From contig NZ_LZLQ01000066.1 of NCBI RefSeq assembly GCF_001673315.1, positions 35,085-99,084 of the forward strand: a DNA stretch of 64,000 nucleotides, given 5' to 3'. Source of the DNA: Mycobacterium asiaticum (GTDB taxonomy: Bacteria; Actinomycetota; Actinomycetes; Mycobacteriales; Mycobacteriaceae). The notes beneath the pieces were generated by a model. That model ran no database searches. It was not told the origin of the DNA and saw only the letters and a program-made list of their open reading frames with translations. Each line of letters opens with the position of its first letter. The stretch's first letter is position 1. A program made the translations under genes and the position numbers. Of this stretch, positions 24,955 through 35,696 are shown one piece after another.

Positions 24955-26109
24955 TCAGACGGTGCCGTATCCGGCTGACGGCGGCTGTGCCATCACTGTG
25001 GGAACCATCCCGTAGCGGGGACCGGCGCCCGGGCCTTGAGCCGCCACGCCGCGCGGTATTCCGCCCAATAGGCTCGGCGGCACCGTTCCCATCCCGCTGC
25101 CGCCGCCAGCGCCCGGCAGCGCAGAACTGATGCCGGTCAGGTGGGCGTTAGGAATCACGCTGGTCCAGGCCGCGGGGACGGACAATGAGCCGAGGCTGGC
25201 GGCCTGACCCATCGCGCCCAGCGCACCCGCGCCGGCCGCTTCGGCACCCGCGGCTGCTGCCTCTGCGGCACCGGCCGCCACTTCGGCGGCCTGCTGCGCC
25301 GCGGCCGCCGTCAGGCCCTGCATGGTCTGGGCAATGCCCAGCAAACTGCTCAGCGCGAACAGCGGCATGACGGCGATGTTGAGGTAGTTGGCCATATCGC
25401 CGCTGGAGGTCGGTATCGGCATCCCTGCCGCTGCTGTGGGCGCGCTGCTCAGCGAGGCCGGCGTCGACATGCCGCGCAGGGTCGTCGGCACCGAATTGAC
25501 CAGCGAGGCCAGTTTCGTCTGCGTCGCCGCGGCCTCCCCGGTGGTTTGCGACACCGCGGCGGCCTGGGCGGCCGTGCCCGCAGGGTTGGTGACCTGGGGT
25601 GGAGCTTGAAAAGGCGTCAGGGCGGAGGCCGATGCCGAACCCGCGGCGTAGCTATACATCGCCGCGGCATCCTGAGCCCACATTTCGCTGTAGTGGGCTT
25701 CGATCGCCGCGATCGCGGGCGAGTTCTGACCGAAGAAGTTTGTCGCGACCATCGTTGCCAGCAACACCCGGTTGGCCGTGACCACACCGGGTGGAACCGT
25801 CATCGCGTAGGCCGCCTCGTACGCGCTGACGGCGGTCCTGGCCTGGGCGGCAGCTTCCTCCGCCTGCGCGGCGGTTGCGCTCATCCAGACCGCGTAAGGG
25901 GACGCAGCGCCTGCCGCGGCGATTGCCGCAGGTCCCAGCCAGGGGCCGCTGGTCAGCCCGGAGATCGTGGCGGCATATGCCGACGCCGCCGCTCGCAATT
26001 CGGTAGCCAACTCGTCCCACGCGAAGGAAGCGCTCAGCAGTGGGCCGGCCCCCGCACCGCTGTACATGCGCGCGGAATTGATTTCCGGTGGCAGTGCGCC
26101 GAAATCCAT
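24955..26109 (-). CDS. PPE family protein, SVP subfamily
   Basis: 384 residues. The N-terminal PPE domain starts [20 protein letters not shown] and has the WxG motif (SGPWLGPAA) at about residues 55-63. The C-terminal region carries GSLSVPAAW, the GxxSVPxxW signature of the PPE-SVP subfamily, followed by a Gly/Pro-rich tail. PPE proteins pair with PE proteins and are exported by ESX systems; the PE gene ends 15 bases upstream. The pair shares a promoter element with the polysaccharide operon, which is unusual company. A long Ala-rich stretch at about 270-300 is typical. Confidence 0.93.
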   Translation of the reverse strand: MDFGALPPEINSARMYSGAGAGPLLSASFAWDELATELRAAASAYAATISGLTSGPWLGPAAIAAAGAASPYAVWMSATAAQAEEAAAQARTAVSAYEAAYAMTVPPGVVTANRVLLATMVATNFFGQNSPAIAAIEAHYSEMWAQDAAAMYSYAAGSASASALTPFQAPPQVTNPAGTAAQAAAVSQTTGEAAATQTKLASLVNSVPTTLRGMSTPASLSSAPTAAAGMPIPTSSGDMANYLNIAVMPLFALSSLLGIAQTMQGLTAAAAQQAAEVAAGAAEAAAAGAEAAGAGALGAMGQAASLGSLSVPAAWTSVIPNAHLTGISSALPGAGGGSGMGTVPPSLLGGIPRGVAAQGPGAGPRYGMVPTVMAQPPSAGYGTV

Positions 26110-26124
26110 CGCAGTCCCCGCGCG

Positions 26125-26424
26125 TCAGCCGGCCGCAGCCGCGTTGCCGGCCTCGGTCTCGGCATAGGAAGCCGAACTGACCCGCATGACGTCGACGAAC
26201 ATCTGGTGGATCGCCGCTGCCTGCGCGCTCACGGCCTGATAGAGCTGGCCTTGGGCAGCAAATTGCATGGCGGTGAGCGCGGACACCTCGTCTGCGGCCG
26301 CCGGCACGACGGCCGTGGTGGGCACTGCGGCGGTGGCGCTGCCGGTGCTCACGGAGATGCCGATGCCTTGCAAGGTGTTGGCCGATGCGGCCAAGGCTTC
26401 TGGCTGTGTGGTCACGAACGACAT
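26125..26424 (-). CDS. PE family protein
   Basis: 99 residues, essentially a PE domain without extension: MSFVTTQPEALAASANTLQG at the N-terminus and the C-terminal secretion motif YxxxE (YAETE) at about residues 87-91. It precedes the PPE gene by 15 bases, and the two should be cotranscribed and form a heterodimer for ESX (probably ESX-5) export. Confidence 0.93.
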   Translation of the reverse strand: MSFVTTQPEALAASANTLQGIGISVSTGSATAAVPTTAVVPAAADEVSALTAMQFAAQGQLYQAVSAQAAAIHQMFVDVMRVSSASYAETEAGNAAAAG

Positions 26425-26547
26425 TTGAGGCTCCCCCTACCCGAACTTTCGGCTGGTGACGAGGGTTGCGGTCATTGGTAGTGAGCAATACGTGGAGATC
26501 AGACCCGTTGAACTCCCCGAACCAAACTACAACCCTGCTAAAAGGCA

Positions 26548-26575
26548 ACTATACATACTTTTCGGACGATGCCAA
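26548..26575 (-). promoter_or_regulatory. Promoter of the PE-PPE operon with shared AAAAGTATG element
   Basis: Minus strand: TTGGCA (26575-26570, 5 of 6 to consensus), 16 bases, TATAGT (26553-26548, 5 of 6). The spacer ends in AAAAGTATG against the -10, exactly as at 24717-24744. Predicted leader about 117 bases. The 398-base divergent gap 26425-26822 otherwise shows only AT-rich sequence near 26590-26660 that may serve the TetR gene. Confidence 0.6.
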
Positions 26576-26822
26576 GGGTGGCGATGGGCTTTTAGTATTT
26601 TTGAGCCGTCGATGCAGACATGTTGGCGCGGAAGGCCGCGGTAGGGGGCGTACCTTGATAACCTCTCTGATGGCGCGCTCCGGGTGGCGTCGGCACAACG
26701 GCGACTAGGCAACAGCTGACGAAGCGGCCACATGTCTAGGAAAGGCATCGCAATGGTGAAGGTGATCGCTCGACGAAACGGCCGTTGCCGCAAGACGCGG
26801 TCCGGCGAGTCTCGCGGGCCAT

Positions 26823-27500
26823 ATGTCGACTGAATCGGCCGACGGACGAGCAGATACCACCCGGCAACAGATTCTGCGGGCCGCCGCCCACCAATTCGCC
26901 CGCCGCGCCTACCACGACGTCGGACTGGACGACATCCTGGCCGAAGCCGCATTGACCAAGGGTGCGATGTACTTCCACTTCCGGTCCAAGCACGCGCTGG
27001 CGGTGGCGATCATCGAACAACACAAGGATGAAGGGCGGGCCGCCGTCGAGGACCTGTTGGCTCGTCAGCTGTCGGGCCTGGAAACCCTGATCGATTTCTG
27101 CTATCTGGCAGCGGTACGGGACATCAGCCAGGACGTGGCCAGAGCCGCATCGCACCTCATCGAGTCGGTAGGCCGTACCGAGGGGCTGCAGGCCCAACTG
27201 CTGGGCGGCTGGACTGAGATGCTGGCCCACGTCGTCAAGCGCGCGATCGCCGAGGGTGATGTTGTCGAGGGATGGGACCCACGCGACATCGCGCGCTTGA
27301 TCGTTTCGATGTACATGGGGTTACGCCAGACCAGCGACCTCGACGATGCGCAACGGTATCTAGTCGACCTGGAGAAGAACTGCATGCTGGTGCTGGCAGG
27401 CATTCTGCAACCCGACCGGCTCGACTACTTCAAGCAGTTCATCAGGCGACGCACCCATCTGGCGACCAATTCACTGGCGGCCGCTGCTCCCGCCCAGTGA
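26823..27500 (+). CDS. TetR regulator, gamma-butyrolactone receptor-like (ScbR/ArpA type)
   Basis: 225 residues. The N-terminal helix-turn-helix is clear (RQQILRAAAHQFARRAYHDV, then LTKGAMYFHFRSKHALAVAI). The TKGA(L/M)YFHFxSK run, and the Trp followed by a basic/acidic helix (GGWTEMLAHVVKRAIAEGDV), resemble ScbR-type receptors, where a Trp in this region is needed for ligand response. It is divergent from PE-PPE and followed 140 bases later by a second TetR of the same type. No AfsA-type ligand synthase is encoded in the window. A role as repressor at the shared AAAAGTATG promoters is inferred from proximity. Confidence 0.8.
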   Translation: MSTESADGRADTTRQQILRAAAHQFARRAYHDVGLDDILAEAALTKGAMYFHFRSKHALAVAIIEQHKDEGRAAVEDLLARQLSGLETLIDFCYLAAVRDISQDVARAASHLIESVGRTEGLQAQLLGGWTEMLAHVVKRAIAEGDVVEGWDPRDIARLIVSMYMGLRQTSDLDDAQRYLVDLEKNCMLVLAGILQPDRLDYFKQFIRRRTHLATNSLAAAAPAQ

Positions 27501-27640
27501 CGACACCGGTACGGTTTGGCACGCACCAACGAAAACAAGCTATGAACGGCTGCTAGTCTTGACCGGCTGACCAGGAACAACGACTTACGGCGCTCCGGAT
27601 TTAACCGGATCGACATCATTGTGGAGGTGCGGAAAGGGCG

Positions 27641-28327
27641 ATGGCGCGCCAGGTACGGTCCGAGGTAACCCGGCGGAAGATTCTCGACGCCGCGATCGAT
27701 GTCTTCGGCGAGGTGGGGTACGCGGCCGCTGGCTGGGGCACCATCATCGAGCGGACTGGCATGACCAAAGGTGCGCTCTACCACCACTTCGATTCCAAAG
27801 AGGCCCTTGCGTCCGACATCATCGACGAGGGAACCGAGGTGCTCGTCGGTGCTTTCCGCAGTGTGTGCGGCTCAGCGTCGCCGGCACTGGAGAACATGAT
27901 CCACGGAACTTTCGCCATCGCGCAGGTGCTCACCTCGGACAAGACCGCCCAGGCCGCCGAGCAGTTGATCGCCGCATTGGCCGGATTCAACGACGCGGCG
28001 GCGCGCTGCTGTGCCAGCTGGATCGCCGAGATGACCGTCCAGGCCAGGCGGGCGATCGCGGAGGGGGACCTGCGCGCCGACATCGACCCGGAAGTCCTCA
28101 GCGAATCGATCGTGGGGGCCATGTTCGGCGCGCGGATGCTCTCCATTTCGATGTCACGCATCCGCAGCGGTGACGAGCTCAACAGCCGATTGAGTCAGTT
28201 ATGGATGTTGCTGTTGCCCGGCATCGCGGCCGAAGCCTCGCTGCCGTATTTTCAACAGTTTCTGGCCCGCGAGGCCCTTCGTCACACCAGGTCCGCGGCG
28301 ACTGCGGCTGCCGGAGCCGAAAACTAA
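27641..28327 (+). CDS. TetR regulator, gamma-butyrolactone receptor-like, second copy
   Basis: 228 residues, with AAAGGG 3 bases before the ATG. The helix-turn-helix (TRRKILDAAIDVFGEVGYAA; MTKGALYHHFDSKEALASDI) and the Trp-containing ligand-domain helix (CASWIAEMTVQARRAIAEGD) parallel the TetR at 26823. It ends 3 bases from the stop of the convergent acetyltransferase gene. Streptomyces often encode a true receptor and a pseudo-receptor side by side; the same may hold here. Confidence 0.8.
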   Translation: MARQVRSEVTRRKILDAAIDVFGEVGYAAAGWGTIIERTGMTKGALYHHFDSKEALASDIIDEGTEVLVGAFRSVCGSASPALENMIHGTFAIAQVLTSDKTAQAAEQLIAALAGFNDAAARCCASWIAEMTVQARRAIAEGDLRADIDPEVLSESIVGAMFGARMLSISMSRIRSGDELNSRLSQLWMLLLPGIAAEASLPYFQQFLAREALRHTRSAATAAAGAEN

Positions 28328-28330
28328 TCG

Positions 28331-28894
28331 CTACGCGCTGACGACGCTGAGGCGGCGATCTTTGATGATTCGCGCCGGAACGCCGGCGACGTCGACGTCG
28401 TCGGGAACCGGTTTGGTGACTACCGCTCCCGCGTAGATGCCCACGCGACTGCCTACATCGGCACCGAGCACCATGGCGCCGGGAAAGATGAAAACATCGT
28501 CGCCGATGGTGGGGTATTCCCCCGGGCGGCCTTCACCGATGGTCACCCCTTGGTGGATGCGGCAGTTGGCGCCGATTTTGGCTCGGTGGTGGACGTGGAC
28601 CCAGCCGACGTGGGCCACCGAAAGGCCGGGGCCGAACGCGTTGAGCGGAATGCCGAATCCGAGCTTTTCGCCTAGAAATTTGAGCCGTAGCCGGAGGTAG
28701 GCGGCCACCAGGTGACCAGCCGGCGTGCGGGCGGTGTTGGTCCAGTATTCCGTCTTGCGCAGCATGCGCTGGAAGTAAGGCGCGCGATGCATGATCCGAT
28801 AGCGATGCCGCCAACGGTCTAAGCCTTGAGCATGCAAGTCAGCCGCGAGGTACGACTCCAAGTCGTTGCGAGTCCTGATCATTCGCAAAACCAT
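28331..28894 (-). CDS. Left-handed beta-helix acetyltransferase (CysE-like), probable glycan O-acetyltransferase
   Basis: 187 residues. The C-terminal half is hexapeptide repeats (AKIGANCRIHQGVTIGEG, YPTIGDDVFIFPGAMVLGA, VGSRVGIYAGAVVTKPVPDD), ending VAGVPARIIKD as in the serine acetyltransferase family; the His of IHQGVTIG corresponds to the usual catalytic region. There are no cysteine genes nearby, and CysE-like enzymes in polysaccharide loci acetylate sugars. Its start lies 11 bases from an element closely related to the polysaccharide promoter element, which supports co-regulation. An ATG at 28882 is an alternative. Confidence 0.78.
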   Translation of the reverse strand: MVLRMIRTRNDLESYLAADLHAQGLDRWRHRYRIMHRAPYFQRMLRKTEYWTNTARTPAGHLVAAYLRLRLKFLGEKLGFGIPLNAFGPGLSVAHVGWVHVHHRAKIGANCRIHQGVTIGEGRPGEYPTIGDDVFIFPGAMVLGADVGSRVGIYAGAVVTKPVPDDVDVAGVPARIIKDRRLSVVSA

Positions 28895-28904
28895 ACAACA
28901 GGTA

Positions 28905-28927
28905 TCTAAAAGTTGGTATAGCTATAC
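28905..28927. promoter_or_regulatory. Related element plus perfect 12-bp palindrome upstream of the acetyltransferase
   Basis: TCTAAAAGTTGGTATA (28905-28920, plus strand) matches TCTAAAAGTATGTATA of the leftward polysaccharide promoter at 14 of 16 positions, but in the opposite orientation relative to the nearby gene. It overlaps GTATAGCTATAC (28916-28927), a perfect palindrome. It looks more like an operator than a promoter. Confidence 0.5.
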
Positions 28928-29141
28928 TGAGAGTTTGTTGGCGTAGCGGAGGCGGTGGGAGCTGTGCTGGCAGTTGCGTACCGAACTCGCTGCCTCATTC
29001 GCGCAGACTCGTTAGGGACTGGCAACGCGCTAAAGCAAAGCTGCGAAAAGCTGCGAAAGGGTCAGTACCCACTGGCGCGGCGGTTAAACCTGCGAGGCCG
29101 GTGAGAATGATCACCGCTCCAGAACGCCCTCGGGCCGGGCT

Positions 29142-29507
29142 TTAGCGCTCCTCTTCCCAGAGTTGTTCAGTCAAATCCTGGAAAGCGGCAAGGGCGAATT
29201 TGTCGTCGGCGCGCATCACGGCCGACCTGCTCATCAGTGCTCGCACCACCGACCCGTCCTTGTGGGCCAGTTCGACGACCATGTTCGCCAGCGCATGGAC
29301 GAAGGACAGCAGCGACGATTCCTCGTCGGGTGCCTGGTGAAATATTTCGTGAAACCGCAGCGCAAGGACCTCTTCTGGGTCACAGCCCACCATTTGGGCA
29401 AAGGCAGAATTGGTGAACAGGATGCTGCCGTCGTCGCCGATCGCCAGTACGGGAACCGGTATTCGCTCGAGGACCACCAGCGCAGGCAATTGCTTCAACG
29501 TGGTCAT
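29142..29507 (-). CDS. Stand-alone PAS domain protein
   Basis: 121 residues from ATG 29507; a longer version to 29564 adds a basic N-terminus (MGHNRLVERRRNRQP) and neither start has a clear SD. A single PAS fold covers nearly all of it: RIPVPVLAIGDDGSILFTNS, then FAQMVGCDPEEVLALRFHEI, and the C-terminal strands VELAHKDGSVVRALMSRS and FALAAFQDLTEQ. There is no output domain, so it would act by binding a partner. Which partner is unknown; nearby candidates are the c-di-GMP protein and the TetR pair. Confidence 0.7.
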   Translation of the reverse strand: MTTLKQLPALVVLERIPVPVLAIGDDGSILFTNSAFAQMVGCDPEEVLALRFHEIFHQAPDEESSLLSFVHALANMVVELAHKDGSVVRALMSRSAVMRADDKFALAAFQDLTEQLWEEER

Positions 29508-29632
29508 CGGCGATTGAGTTGGTTGCCGATTCCGTCTGCGTTCCACGAGCCGATTATGGCCCATATCGGAAATTACGCGAACCCGCTTCGTCGCTATTCA
29601 TATCGAAGTTGCGTCCCCGCACCGGTTTCCGC

Positions 29633-31198
29633 TCATTCCTCCTGGGCGGGCGGCTGGTAGCGGGGGAACACCCCGCTTGGCGGCGGCAATGGTGTCCCGG
29701 GCGTCAGTCGCACCCCGGCGGCGCCGAATGTCCGACGGTCCGCGGTCTGCCCCAGCAGATCCAGCAACTTGCCGGCGGATTCCGGCATCACCGGTTGCAC
29801 CAGCAACGCAGCAATGCGGACCACCTCGCACGTCACATAGAGCGTGGTGCGGAATCGGTCCTGATCGTCCTGCGACTCGCTCTTGCGCAATACCCAGGGT
29901 TGCTGCGCCGAAAAGTATTTGTTGGCGTCACCGAGCATCAGCCAGATTGCTTCTAGCGCCAGATGCATCGCCTGCACGTCGAATTGCGCGCGCACCCGCT
30001 CCAGCAGACCGTCGGCAGTGGCCAGCAACTCGGTGTCGGCCTCGATGAACTGCCCCGGTTCGGGCACCACCCCGTCCAGGTTCTTGGCCACCATCGACAG
30101 CGACCGCTGAGCAAGGTTTCCCAGTTCGTTGGCCAGGTCGGTGTTGATGCGGGTGATGATCGACTCGTCGCTATAGGCCCCGTCCTGCCCGAACGGGATC
30201 TCCCGCAACAGGAAGTAGCGGAGCTGATCCGCCCCGAACGTATCGACCATCGCCACTGGGTCGACGATGTTGCCCACCGACTTGCTCATCTTCTCGCCGC
30301 GGTTGTGCAGAAAACCGTGCGCGAAAACCCTTCGCGGCAAATCGATTCCGGCCGACATCAAAAATGCCGGCCAGTACACGGCGTGGAAGCGGATGATGTC
30401 CTTGCCGATCATGTGCAGATCGGCGGGCCAGTATCGCTCGAACAACTCCGAGCCGGTGTCGGGAAAGCCCGCCCCGGTCAGATAGTTGGTCAGCGCGTCC
30501 ACCCAGACGTACATGATGTGGTCGGGATGCCCGGGCACCTGCACGCCCCAGTCGAACGACGTGCGCGAGATCGACAGGTTGTCCAGTCCGCCGGAGACAA
30601 AACTGATGACCTCGTTGCGGCGAGTCTCGGGTGCGATGAAGTCCGGGTTGTCCCGATAGTGGGCCAGCAGCTTGTCGGCGTATGCCGAGAGCCGGAAGAA
30701 ATAGGTCTGCTCCTCTGTCCAGGTGACCGGCGTACCCGTCTCGACGGCGACGCGGGTGCCGCCGTCGAGCAGTTTGGTCTCAGATTCGACAAAGAAGCGC
30801 TCGTCGCGAACCGAGTACCACCCCGCGTAGTTGTCCAGATAGATGTCGCCCGCGGCTTCCATGCGCCGCCAAATTTCTTGCGAGGCATCGTGGTGGTCGG
30901 AATCGGTGGTGCGGATGAACCGGTCGAAGGAGACGTTGAGCTTCTCTTGCATGCGTTGGAAAACATCGGAGTTGCTGCGCGCGAGTTGCGCGGTCGGGAT
31001 CCCGGCCGCCGTCGCCGCCTGCGCGACCTTGAGGCCGTGTTCGTCCGTTCCGGTCAGGAAACGCACGTCGAAGCCGTCGAGGCGCTTGAATCGCGCGATC
31101 GCATCGGTCGCGATGTATTCGTACGCGTGACCCATGTGCGGTGCGCCATTGGGATAGGCGATCGCCGTGGTGACGTAGTAGGGCTGCGGTGGCTTCAT
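29633..31198 (-). CDS. metG: Methionyl-tRNA synthetase
   Basis: 521 residues, close to the M. tuberculosis MetS length. Class I signatures are intact: the HIGH motif as PHMGHAYEYI (about residues 20-29) and KMSKS in GEKMSKSVGN (about 300). The zinc-less type, without the CxxC knuckle found in E. coli MetRS. Loads methionine on tRNA-Met in the cytoplasm. It opens the stretch that follows the M. tuberculosis Rv1007c-Rv1026 order and is divergent from tatD, with about 58 bases between starts. Confidence 0.97.
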   Translation of the reverse strand: MKPPQPYYVTTAIAYPNGAPHMGHAYEYIATDAIARFKRLDGFDVRFLTGTDEHGLKVAQAATAAGIPTAQLARSNSDVFQRMQEKLNVSFDRFIRTTDSDHHDASQEIWRRMEAAGDIYLDNYAGWYSVRDERFFVESETKLLDGGTRVAVETGTPVTWTEEQTYFFRLSAYADKLLAHYRDNPDFIAPETRRNEVISFVSGGLDNLSISRTSFDWGVQVPGHPDHIMYVWVDALTNYLTGAGFPDTGSELFERYWPADLHMIGKDIIRFHAVYWPAFLMSAGIDLPRRVFAHGFLHNRGEKMSKSVGNIVDPVAMVDTFGADQLRYFLLREIPFGQDGAYSDESIITRINTDLANELGNLAQRSLSMVAKNLDGVVPEPGQFIEADTELLATADGLLERVRAQFDVQAMHLALEAIWLMLGDANKYFSAQQPWVLRKSESQDDQDRFRTTLYVTCEVVRIAALLVQPVMPESAGKLLDLLGQTADRRTFGAAGVRLTPGTPLPPPSGVFPRYQPPAQEE

Positions 31199-31256
31199 CG
31201 GGAACCCACCCTAGTGGGGTGCGCCGGCACCGCGCGTGTGGACATATCGTGTGGCC

Positions 31257-32114
31257 GTGAGCTCCAACCGGTCCGGCCAGCGCGACGCGCCCCCCGCCCC
31301 CGAGCCGCTCTCGCCGTTGATCGACGCCCACACTCACCTCGATGCGTGCGGTGCCACCGACGCCGCGGGAGTGCGCGTCATCGCCGATCGTGCCGCGGCG
31401 GTCGGGGTCGGCGCGATGGTCACCATCGCCGACGACCTGGATTCGGCCCGGTGGGTGCGGCAGGCAGTGGACTGGGACCCACGGGTCTACGGCGCGGTGG
31501 CACTGCATCCGACCCGAACCGATGCCCTCACCGAGAGCGCGCGCACTGAGATCGAGGCGTTGGTGGCCCACCCGCGGGTAGTGGCGGTAGGGGAGACCGG
31601 CATGGACATGTACTGGCCGGACCGGCTCGACGGCTGCGCGCGGCCCGACGTGCAGCGCGAGGCCTTCGCGTGGCATATCGATCTCGCCAAACGGACCGGC
31701 AAGCCGTTGATGATCCACAATCGGCAGGCCGACCGGGAAGTCTTGGACGTGTTGCGCAGCGAGGGTGCGCCGGCCACCGTGATCTTCCATTGTTTTTCGT
31801 CCGGGAGTGAGATGGCTCGCACTTGCGTCGACGCCGGTTGGTTGCTCAGCCTGTCGGGCACTGTGAGCTTCCGTAACGCCCGTGACCTGCGCGAAGCCGT
31901 TCCGCTGATACCGATCGACCAGCTCTTGGTGGAAACGGACGCACCATTTCTCACCCCGCACCCCTACCGGGGGGCAGCGAACGAACCGTACTGCCTGCCC
32001 TACACCGTCCGCGCACTGGCTGAGCTGCTCAATCGCCGGCCGGAGGAGTTGGCGGAAATTACTACCAGCAACGCCCGCCGCGCCTATGGACTGGATAACG
32101 CGCCGGCGGCGTAG
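31257..32114 (+). CDS. tatD: TatD family metal-dependent DNase
   Basis: 285 residues from GTG 31257. Metal-binding motifs of the TatD amidohydrolase fold are all visible: LIDAHTHLDACG, VGETGMDMYW, MIHNRQAD, FHCFSS and LVETDAPFLTPHPYRG. Predicted cytoplasmic 3'-5' exonuclease acting in DNA repair or RNA quality control. The residues before LIDAHTHLD are a low-complexity Ser/Pro stretch, so the start is uncertain; a GTG at 31236 is also open. Corresponds to Rv1008. Confidence 0.93.
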   Translation: MSSNRSGQRDAPPAPEPLSPLIDAHTHLDACGATDAAGVRVIADRAAAVGVGAMVTIADDLDSARWVRQAVDWDPRVYGAVALHPTRTDALTESARTEIEALVAHPRVVAVGETGMDMYWPDRLDGCARPDVQREAFAWHIDLAKRTGKPLMIHNRQADREVLDVLRSEGAPATVIFHCFSSGSEMARTCVDAGWLLSLSGTVSFRNARDLREAVPLIPIDQLLVETDAPFLTPHPYRGAANEPYCLPYTVRALAELLNRRPEELAEITTSNARRAYGLDNAPAA

Positions 32115-32205
32115 ATCCAATCCGCAATCCAATCCGCCCCGAAACATCGGCATGCCCGAGTTGCTCAGCATTGGACGGTTCGTTACCGTCTTGTGATCGA
32201 ACGGG

Positions 32206-32231
32206 TGGGCCTCTGGGCCCATTTCGTCATT
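32206..32231 (+). terminator. Hairpin with U-rich tail in the rpfB leader, possible attenuator
   Basis: TGGGCC, loop TCTG, GGCCCA, followed by TTTCGTCATTT. A premature terminator/RNA switch has been described in the rpfB leader of M. tuberculosis, so a regulatory terminator about 90 bases before the rpfB start fits; equally it could terminate tatD transcription. Confidence 0.4.
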
Positions 32232-32315
32232 TCAGCTGAATAGGGTCGTGAAGCTTGCGTGGGAAGTTGCTGCTGACGGTTGTAGTGGGTCGAAACAGAC
32301 TTGGACTTGGAATAG

Positions 32316-34324
<2,009 letters not shown>

Positions 34325-34379
34325 GACGCCGGCGGCGCCGCTGCGTGTGGTTCGCCGACGGCAGCGATAGTCTGCTGCG

Positions 34380-35333
34380 GTGTCTGACGGCAACACCGCC
34401 GAGTTGTGGGTGCCTACTGGGTCGGTCACCGTTCGGGTCCCTGGGAAAGTGAACCTGTACCTGGCCGTCGGTGATCAACGCGACGACGGCTATCACGAGC
34501 TGACCACGGTATTTCACGCCGTCTCGCTGTTCGACGAGGTGACCGTGCGCAACGCCGACGTGCTCTCGCTGGAGCATGTCGGCGAGGGGGCAGACAGGTT
34601 GCCGACCGACGAGCGCAACCTGGCGTGGCAGGCCGCCGAACTGCTGGCCGAACACGTGGGCCGGGCACCGGACGTGTCGATCCTGATCGACAAAGCCATT
34701 CCGCTGGCCGGCGGCATGGCGGGTGGCAGCGCCGACGCCGCGGCAGTACTGGTGGCGATGAATTCACTGTGGGAGCTCAATCTGCCCCGGCGTGACTTGC
34801 GCGCGATGGCGGGACAGCTGGGCAGCGATGTGCCGTTCGCACTGCATGGTGGCACGGCGTTGGGCACCGGCCGCGGCGAGGAGCTAGCTACGGTGCTGTC
34901 GCGCAACACCTTTCACTGGGTGTTGGCATTTTCCGACAGCGGTCTGCTGACACCGGCGGTGTACGCCGAGCTGGACCGGCTAAGGGATACCGGTGACCCG
35001 CCCCGGCTGGACGAGCCAGGCCCGGTGCTGGCGGCGCTGGCTGCGGGCGATCCGCACCAACTGGCCCCGCTGCTGGGAAACGAGATGCAAGCGGCTGCGA
35101 TCAGCCTTGATCCCGCGCTGCGGCGTGCCCTGCGCGCGGGCGTGGAGGCCGGCGCGCTGGCCGGCATCGTGTCCGGTTCGGGGCCTACGTGTGCGTTCCT
35201 GTGCACCTCCGCGGCATCGGCGGTGGACGTGGGAACTCAGCTCTCCGGAGCGGGTGTGTGCCGCACCGTCCGGGTCGCCGCCGGGCCGGTACCGGGGGCG
35301 CGGGTGGTGCCGACGCCGGCTACCGACGCTTGA
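34380..35333 (+). CDS. ispE: 4-diphosphocytidyl-2-C-methyl-D-erythritol kinase
   Basis: 317 residues. GHMP kinase motifs: N-terminal [20 protein letters not shown], the ATP-binding [17 protein letters not shown] (about residues 109-125), and C-terminal [15 protein letters not shown]. Phosphorylates CDP-methylerythritol in the MEP route to isoprenoids, and so feeds the decaprenyl phosphate carrier needed by cell wall and polysaccharide assembly. GTG start; 55 bases after ksgA. Confidence 0.95.
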   Translation: MSDGNTAELWVPTGSVTVRVPGKVNLYLAVGDQRDDGYHELTTVFHAVSLFDEVTVRNADVLSLEHVGEGADRLPTDERNLAWQAAELLAEHVGRAPDVSILIDKAIPLAGGMAGGSADAAAVLVAMNSLWELNLPRRDLRAMAGQLGSDVPFALHGGTALGTGRGEELATVLSRNTFHWVLAFSDSGLLTPAVYAELDRLRDTGDPPRLDEPGPVLAALAAGDPHQLAPLLGNEMQAAAISLDPALRRALRAGVEAGALAGIVSGSGPTCAFLCTSAASAVDVGTQLSGAGVCRTVRVAAGPVPGARVVPTPATDA

Positions 35334-35340
35334 GGCCGTC

Positions 35341-35421
35341 GACGCCTTCGACGCCTTCGACGCCTCTGATGCCTTTGACGCCTTTGACGCCTTTGACGCC
35401 GTTGACGCTGCTGACTCCTCT
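35341..35421. repeat. 9-bp degenerate tandem repeat after ispE
   Basis: Nine units based on GACGCCTTT/C, with degenerate units on each side (35332-35430). Several frames stay open through it because the unit is 9 bp, but none has a start with ribosome binding site or a recognisable product, so I read it as non-coding. The rest of 35334-35696 holds a candidate promoter and a leader of about 170 bases. Confidence 0.8.
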
Positions 35422-35490
35422 GGCGCTGCCCCAACCACCGCCAACGCCGTTAACGCCGCTGTGATATCGCCCTCAATACACGCCAGCGTT

Positions 35491-35518
35491 TTGCACATCT
35501 TTAAGAGATGCTTAAGAT
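35491..35518 (+). promoter_or_regulatory. Possible promoter for the fadD/pks16-like gene
   Basis: TTGCAC, 16 bases, TAAGAT; each box matches the vegetative consensus at 4 of 6. An AT-rich patch in GC-rich DNA supports it. The predicted leader is about 170 bases. Confidence 0.4.
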
Positions 35519-35696
35519 AAGCCGCGGTGACGAATGACGGTAGGCAAGCAGTCCGACGTGGGACCGCTGGCCCATCACCAAATCGAGACCTAACCGCTCC
35601 CCAACTGTGTGCGCGCGCCTGCTTCAAAGTGAGATCTGACAGGTGGAATATGAAAAATTGGGCCTTGGGGAAAAAGCCGGAACCGAGGAGGTTTGC

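Noticed and set aside
26823..28327. Search for an AfsA-type butyrolactone synthase near the TetR pair
   Set aside because: None of the nearby genes resembles AfsA; the ligand, if any, must be made elsewhere or be another molecule.
35189..35464. Frames with Thr/Pro/Leu repeats over the 9-bp tract
   Set aside because: Open only because the repeat unit is 9 bp; starts lie inside ispE in another frame.
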